Shown piece by piece: positions 59,844-64,000 of a stretch of DNA of 64,000 nucleotides; positions within the stretch are counted from its first letter, which is position 1; every line of letters starts with the position of its first letter. This stretch comes from an uncultured Bacteroidales bacterium (lineage in GTDB: Bacteria > Bacteroidota > Bacteroidia > Bacteroidales > UBA932), in the NCBI GenBank assembly GCA_944325445.1, contig CALVAG010000001.1, positions 181,652 through 245,651 on the forward strand, in the 5' to 3' direction. A program made the translations under genes and the position numbers. The notes beneath the pieces were generated by a model, which saw only the letters and a program-made list of their open reading frames with translations, made no database searches and had not been told where the DNA came from.

Positions 59844-61073
59844 CTACTCCTTTGCGTTGCCGAACTCCTCTTCCAGTATCTGTTTGGCTTCATAAAAGGC
59901 TTCGGTAAAATTCCTTGCGAGCAGAGTGCCGTCAGGGCCTATGAATACAAAGAACGGCCAGCCTGAAATCCTGTAGGTCTCGCTCATTTTTTTGTTCTCT
60001 GGATATTCTGTCTCCAGTTCCACTTCTGTCCATTTGTGCTTCAGCATGTTTCCGAGAGTGGCGTTCAGGTCTGCCCCATGGGGGTTGTCCAAATTCTGCT
60101 CATACAGTTCTCTTATGGTTGCAATGGACTCTGTAAGCCCGACCACTTCAAGCCCCTTCGCTCTGTACAGGTCATAGAGCTCGCAGACAAACCTGTCTAT
60201 ATAGATTGAGCCGGGGCAGAGCCCCCAATGGTAGAAAAGCAGGTATTTTCCCGTATATGTCTCTTTTGTTATGGTATCTCCCGCTACTGTTACAAGTTCA
60301 AAATCAAGTGCGGGACGGCCCGGTGCGATTGCCTCCATCTGTGCTATGAAATCGGCTGTCTTTTTGCCGTACCAACTCTCCTTTATCTGGTCCGAATAGT
60401 TGTCGTAGATTTGTTTCATCTCATCTATCGGCTCATAACCTATATCCGGCAATCTTTGCACAAGTAAAAAGAGCGTGCCCTGCCTGTTGGAATCTATGTA
60501 GGCTCTCCTGAGCGCTCGGACTCTCTCCAAACCGGGATTGCCATTGTAGAAGGCATTGAATGCATCTCCCCATCTGTACATCTCTGCAGTATCTCCGGCT
60601 GCCCTTGCCTCTTCTAGTCTGCGCATGTAACTCCCCCTGACAAGCCCCAGCGAATCATCTGCTCTCAGATATTCTGCCAGCTGCGGTTCGTCATAGATGC
60701 CTCCGCTTATTTTGCTGTAGTAGACATTCTCACGTTCGCCTGTGAATGTTATGGTGTCGCCGGGGCGTACGATGAATGTCTGGCCTCTCCTGTCTGCCAC
60801 TATCTCTTTTCCTTCATTTGTGGTATATGTGAATATGAAGTACTGGTCATGCTCCAAATTGCCTCGATAGCTGAATCCGGTTGTATCGTCTACAATTATT
60901 GTAAACGCTGTGCTGTCTTTCCATGACGGCAGGTCAATCGTACTGAATTCTATAGTGTCTCCGATCTGCAGGCCGGTTATGTCGCCTATGATTGTAAAAT
61001 TGGATTTTTGCGCGGTACAGGCCATTGCCGAAGCCGAAAGCAGCGCAATGGCTATCATTCTTGCTATTTTCAT
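59844..61073 (-). CDS. TlpA/AhpC-like redoxin with N-terminal DUF4369-type domain
   Basis: A 409-residue lipoprotein or exported protein (signal IAIALLSASAMAC). The N-terminal beta-rich part (about 25-130: FTIIGDITGLQIGDTIEFST) fits the DUF4369 region typical of Bacteroidota redoxins. The C-terminal thioredoxin-like domain runs from APGRPALDFELVTVAGDT. The active site reads YHWGLCPGSIYID: the first Cys (residue 286) is kept but the second Cys of WCxxC is replaced by Ser. GWPFFVFIGPDGTL with the cis-Pro remains. ATG 61073 preferred to the earlier frame start. Cotranscribed with the BASS gene. Confidence 0.82.
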   Translation of the reverse strand: MKIARMIAIALLSASAMACTAQKSNFTIIGDITGLQIGDTIEFSTIDLPSWKDSTAFTIIVDDTTGFSYRGNLEHDQYFIFTYTTNEGKEIVADRRGQTFIVRPGDTITFTGERENVYYSKISGGIYDEPQLAEYLRADDSLGLVRGSYMRRLEEARAAGDTAEMYRWGDAFNAFYNGNPGLERVRALRRAYIDSNRQGTLFLLVQRLPDIGYEPIDEMKQIYDNYSDQIKESWYGKKTADFIAQMEAIAPGRPALDFELVTVAGDTITKETYTGKYLLFYHWGLCPGSIYIDRFVCELYDLYRAKGLEVVGLTESIATIRELYEQNLDNPHGADLNATLGNMLKHKWTEVELETEYPENKKMSETYRISGWPFFVFIGPDGTLLARNFTEAFYEAKQILEEEFGNAKE

Positions 61074-61100
61074 TTCTGTCAAGTTTATGTAAAGCGGAGC

Positions 61101-61108
61101 AAAAGTAC
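61101..61108 (-). promoter_or_regulatory. -7 element of the redoxin-BASS transcript (TACTTTTG)
   Basis: The minus-strand reading TACTTTTG matches TAnnTTTG, 28 bp before the start codon at 61073. Confidence 0.55.
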
Positions 61109-61150
61109 GCTTTTCCCGATAATGATGAATTAAAAATTTCGGCTAATGAC

Positions 61151-61187
61151 AAAAAAAAACGTGCAGCTTTTGAAGTTGCACGTTTTT
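61151..61187 (-). terminator. dnaK terminator
   Basis: AAAACGTGCA (61156-61165) pairs with TGCACGTTTT (61177-61186) with an inner CTT/AAG. A8-9 on the left gives a T tract on the minus strand. It lies 28 bp after the dnaK stop. Confidence 0.85.
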
Positions 61188-61214
61188 GCTTTGTATGAGA
61201 CTTGGTCTGCAGGA

Positions 61215-63140
61215 CTATTTCACCTCCTCGAAGTCTACGTCGGTTACTTCGCCGTCTTTGCCGCCGTTGTTCGAGGTGCCTGAATTTGAGTTCTGGCTGC
61301 TCTGGCTGCCTGCACCGCCCTGCTGCGCTCCTGCGTTGGCCGCATTCTGTATATCTGCGGACGCTGCCTGCCATGCCTTGTTCAACTCATCGGTGAGTTT
61401 GTCGAGCTCTGCGATGTTGCCGGCCTTGTGGGCCTCTTTCAATTTGTTGGTTGCAGACTCGATGGCAGATTTCTTGTCGGCTGAAATCTTGTCTCCGTAC
61501 TCCTTGAGGTTCTTCTCTGAAGCGAACACCTGGGCATCTGCGGCATTGAGTTTGTCCACCCTTTCACGCTCCTCCTTGTCGCGGGCCTCGTTTGCCTTGG
61601 CCTCGTCTCTCATCCTCTTGATCTCCTCTTCGGTAAGGCCGGAAGAAGCCTCGATTCTGATCTTCTGCTCCTTGCCGGTAGATTTATCCTTTGCCGATAC
61701 GTTCAGGATACCGTTGGCATCGATATCGAATGTAACTTCAATCTGAGGAACTCCCCTCGGTGCAGGGGTGATGCCGTCGAGGTGGAATTTGCCTATGGTC
61801 TTGTTGTCCCTTGCCATAGGTCTTTCACCTTGCAGTACATGTATTTCAACGGAAGGCTGGTTGTCTGCCGCAGTACTGAAGATTTCAGACTTGCGGGTAG
61901 GGATTGTAGTGTTGGCCTCTATGAGTTTAGTAAATACTCCGCCGTAAGTCTCTATACCCAATGACAGAGGCGTTACATCCAACAGAAGGACATCCTTTAC
62001 GTCGCCTGCCAATACACCGCCCTGAATTGCAGCTCCTATGGCTACCACTTCATCGGGATTGACGCTCTTGTTGGGCTCCTTGCCGAAGAACTTCTTTACA
62101 ATCTCCTGAATTGCGGGGATACGGGTCGAACCGCCCACCAGCAATACTTCGTTGATATCGGATGCACTCAGGTTTGCATCGGCCAAAGCCTTGCGGCACG
62201 GCTCGATGGTCTTCTGGATAAGGTCATCGCACAAAGCCTCGAATTTGGCGCGGCTCAAAGTCTTTACAAGGTGTTTTGGAACACCGTCTACCGGCATGAT
62301 GTAAGGCAGGTTGATCTCCGTAGAGGTCTGGCTCGACAACTCTATCTTAGCCTTTTCGGCAGCCTCTTTCAATCTCTGGAGAGCCATAGGGTCCTTTGAG
62401 AGGTCTATGCCGCCGTTTTCGTTCTTGAACTCTTCTACGAGCCACTCTATAATCTTGTGGTCGAAATCATCGCCTCCAAGGTGAGTATCTCCGTTGGTCG
62501 ATTTTACCTCGAATACGCCGTCGCCAAGTTCAAGAATCGATATATCGAAGGTACCGCCGCCAAGGTCGAATACCGCAACCTTCGATTCCTGAGTCTTCTT
62601 GTCCAGACCGTATGCCAACGCAGCGGCCGTAGGCTCGTTTATGATTCTCCTTACCTTGAGGCCCGCAATCTCGCCTGCCTCCTTAGTAGCTTGTCTTTGA
62701 GAGTCGTTGAAGTATGCAGGCACTGTGATGACAGCCTCTGTAACTTCCTGTCCGAGATAATCCTCTGCAGTCTTTTTCATCTTCTGAAGAATCATTGCAG
62801 ATATCTCCTGCGGAGAATACAATCTTCCGTTGATGTCTATTCTCGGGGTGTCATTGTCACCTTTTATAACTTTATAGGGGACTCTTTCTATCTCTTTTCC
62901 TACCTGATCGTATCTCTCGCCCATGAATCTCTTTATAGAGAAGATGGTGTTTTTAGGATTTGTGATGGCCTGTCTTTTTGCAGGGTCACCTACCTTTCTC
63001 TCTCCGCTCTCTGTGAATGCCACGATAGACGGAGTAGTTCTCTTTCCTTCGCTGTTGATGATTACAGCAGGCTCGTTGCCTTCCATTACGGCAACACAAC
63101 TGTTCGTTGTTCCTAAGTCAATACCAATAATCTTTCCCAT
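61215..63140 (-). CDS. dnaK: Molecular chaperone DnaK (Hsp70)
   Basis: A 641-residue Hsp70. The N-terminal ATPase domain has [53 protein letters not shown] and [20 protein letters not shown]. The substrate-binding domain includes [20 protein letters not shown]. The glycine/serine-rich C-terminal tail ends in [11 protein letters not shown], the usual DnaK terminus. It folds and protects proteins with DnaJ and GrpE, which are not in the window. A GGAG Shine-Dalgarno-like sequence (63151-63154) precedes the start, uncommon in this phylum. No CIRCE element is seen. Confidence 0.98.
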   Translation of the reverse strand: MGKIIGIDLGTTNSCVAVMEGNEPAVIINSEGKRTTPSIVAFTESGERKVGDPAKRQAITNPKNTIFSIKRFMGERYDQVGKEIERVPYKVIKGDNDTPRIDINGRLYSPQEISAMILQKMKKTAEDYLGQEVTEAVITVPAYFNDSQRQATKEAGEIAGLKVRRIINEPTAAALAYGLDKKTQESKVAVFDLGGGTFDISILELGDGVFEVKSTNGDTHLGGDDFDHKIIEWLVEEFKNENGGIDLSKDPMALQRLKEAAEKAKIELSSQTSTEINLPYIMPVDGVPKHLVKTLSRAKFEALCDDLIQKTIEPCRKALADANLSASDINEVLLVGGSTRIPAIQEIVKKFFGKEPNKSVNPDEVVAIGAAIQGGVLAGDVKDVLLLDVTPLSLGIETYGGVFTKLIEANTTIPTRKSEIFSTAADNQPSVEIHVLQGERPMARDNKTIGKFHLDGITPAPRGVPQIEVTFDIDANGILNVSAKDKSTGKEQKIRIEASSGLTEEEIKRMRDEAKANEARDKEERERVDKLNAADAQVFASEKNLKEYGDKISADKKSAIESATNKLKEAHKAGNIAELDKLTDELNKAWQAASADIQNAANAGAQQGGAGSQSSQNSNSGTSNNGGKDGEVTDVDFEEVK

Positions 63141-63314
63141 AATATATTTTCTCCTTTTTTAATTTTTTCGTTTGATTTTTACCCTCTTCCCGAGGGGACA
63201 GAAAAACTGTTCGCCAAGATTGTGCCAAAAATCAAAACTGACATATTGTCGTGTTTCTCTATTGCAAAAGTCAATTTTAAATAGTTCCTTTGCTTGTCAA
63301 AAAAATGAACAGTC

Positions 63315-64000
63315 ATGTCTACAGAAGGAACAGGTCGTGTTTTAACAACCCATAAATTGCTTGAAATGAAAGAGCGCGGCGAGAAGATAGCGATGCTTAC
63401 CGCGTATGATTATACCTCTGCCAAAATTGTGGATGCTGCAGGAATAGACATTATCCTTGTAGGTGATTCCGCTGCAAATGTCATGGCAGGCCATGAAACC
63501 ACTTTGCCCATAACCCTCGATCAAATGATATATCACGCACAAAGCGTAATGAGGGCGGTGAAAAATCCATTGGTGGTGGTAGACCTTCCCTTCGGCACCT
63601 ATCAGGGAAATTCCAAGGAGGCTCTCCATTCTGCAGTCAGGATAATGAAAGAATCGGAAGCGGATGCGGTAAAACTCGAAGGCGGCGTAGAGATAATGGA
63701 ATCCATTCAGAGAATTCTCTCTGCCGGGATTCCTATTATGGGCCATCTGGGACTTACCCCGCAATCGATACATAAGTTCGGTACATATGCAGTGAGGGCA
63801 AAGGAGAAGGCCGAGGCGGAAAAACTTATTGCAGACGCCCATGCACTGGAGGATGCAGGGTGCTTTGCCCTGGTTCTGGAGAAGATTCCGGCTCTTTTGG
63901 CAAAGCGGATTACCGAGGAGCTCAAAATTCCGGTAATAGGCATAGGTGCCGGCAAATATTGCGACGGTCAGGTGCTCGTGATGCATGACATGCTTGGGTT
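63315..64000 (+). CDS. panB: 3-methyl-2-oxobutanoate hydroxymethyltransferase (partial, 3' end outside window)
   Basis: The first 228 residues of PanB, frame open to the right edge (full length about 270). It has [20 protein letters not shown], the metal-binding [56 protein letters not shown] (catalytic region) and [21 protein letters not shown]. It makes ketopantoate for CoA synthesis from 2-oxoisovalerate and methylene-THF. The start at 63315 follows an A-rich stretch. A weak near-consensus -7 (TTCCTTTG) precedes it in the 174-bp dnaK-panB gap. Confidence 0.95.
   Translation, partial: MSTEGTGRVLTTHKLLEMKERGEKIAMLTAYDYTSAKIVDAAGIDIILVGDSAANVMAGHETTLPITLDQMIYHAQSVMRAVKNPLVVVDLPFGTYQGNSKEALHSAVRIMKESEADAVKLEGGVEIMESIQRILSAGIPIMGHLGLTPQSIHKFGTYAVRAKEKAEAEKLIADAHALEDAGCFALVLEKIPALLAKRITEELKIPVIGIGAGKYCDGQVLVMHDMLG

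Noticed and set aside
1..64000. CRISPR array, insertion sequence, integrase, restriction-modification or other defence cluster
   Set aside because: No regularly spaced repeats, transposase, recombinase, methylase or nuclease signature was found on either strand.

Overview
The window looks like a chromosomal stretch from a member of the Bacteroidota, most likely the order Bacteroidales. Two things support this. First, the families present are typical of that phylum: DUF4252, DUF4293 and DUF3822 proteins, a large 'putative porin' beta-barrel, a PstC with a periplasmic insert, and FKBP lipoproteins. Second, the phylum's promoter -7 element TAnnTTTG recurs just upstream of gene starts on both strands. 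Genus is not assigned. There is no rRNA, CRISPR array, insertion sequence, integrase or prophage. Coding density is high and most of the window is core or housekeeping sequence, so novelty lies mainly in domain architectures and gene neighbourhoods.

1-8.2 kb: the 3' part of a truncated CatA-like acyltransferase; a DUF362/ferredoxin protein; the complete pst phosphate uptake operon (pstS-pstC-pstA-pstB-phoU), whose PstC carries a PstS-like periplasmic insert; and an ECF sigma / putative anti-sigma / two-DUF4252 module led by an ECF-type promoter.

8.2-22.5 kb: a family-39 glycosyltransferase; a CopA copper ATPase with a CopZ-like domain fused at its C terminus; an AraC-MFS pair divergent from a run of TonB receptor, secreted CMD-cupin protein, second AraC paralogue, DUF3737 protein, exported flavodoxin and a frameshifted GNAT acetyltransferase; an FHA-CD225 membrane protein next to a DUF2752 protein; tRNA-Asp; and a Kdo/WaaP-like kinase.

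22.4-32.9 kb: rsmD, DUF3822, a conserved single-TM protein, a DHH phosphoesterase, two FKBP lipoproteins, a CoA transferase, mazG, tcdA, a GNAT-fold protein, prfA and an SGNH hydrolase.

32.2-41.1 kb (minus strand): one long operon, cell-wall amidase - uvrB - RSH (relA-like, hydrolase site degenerate) - uvrA - SGNH hydrolase, read from a well-formed promoter near 41.14 kb.

41.2-51 kb: M28 peptidase, mtgA, a TPR protein, DUF4293, nucleoside phosphorylase, tRNA-Gly(CCC), a LolC/E-type permease, an MltF-like lytic transglycosylase and an outer-membrane porin.

51-64 kb: a pncB-ROK kinase-MFS-SIS operon divergent from a predicted peptidoglycan sugar recycling operon (AmgK-like kinase fused to a RapZ C-terminal domain, a MurU-like nucleotidyltransferase, and an ATP-grasp-like protein); a BASS transporter; a TlpA-like redoxin lacking one active-site cysteine; dnaK; and the start of panB, which runs off the right edge. 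Functions that connect across the window are peptidoglycan turnover and recycling (amidase, MtgA, MltF, AmgK-RapZ, MurU, ROK/SIS) and stress control (RSH, DnaK, ECF sigma).
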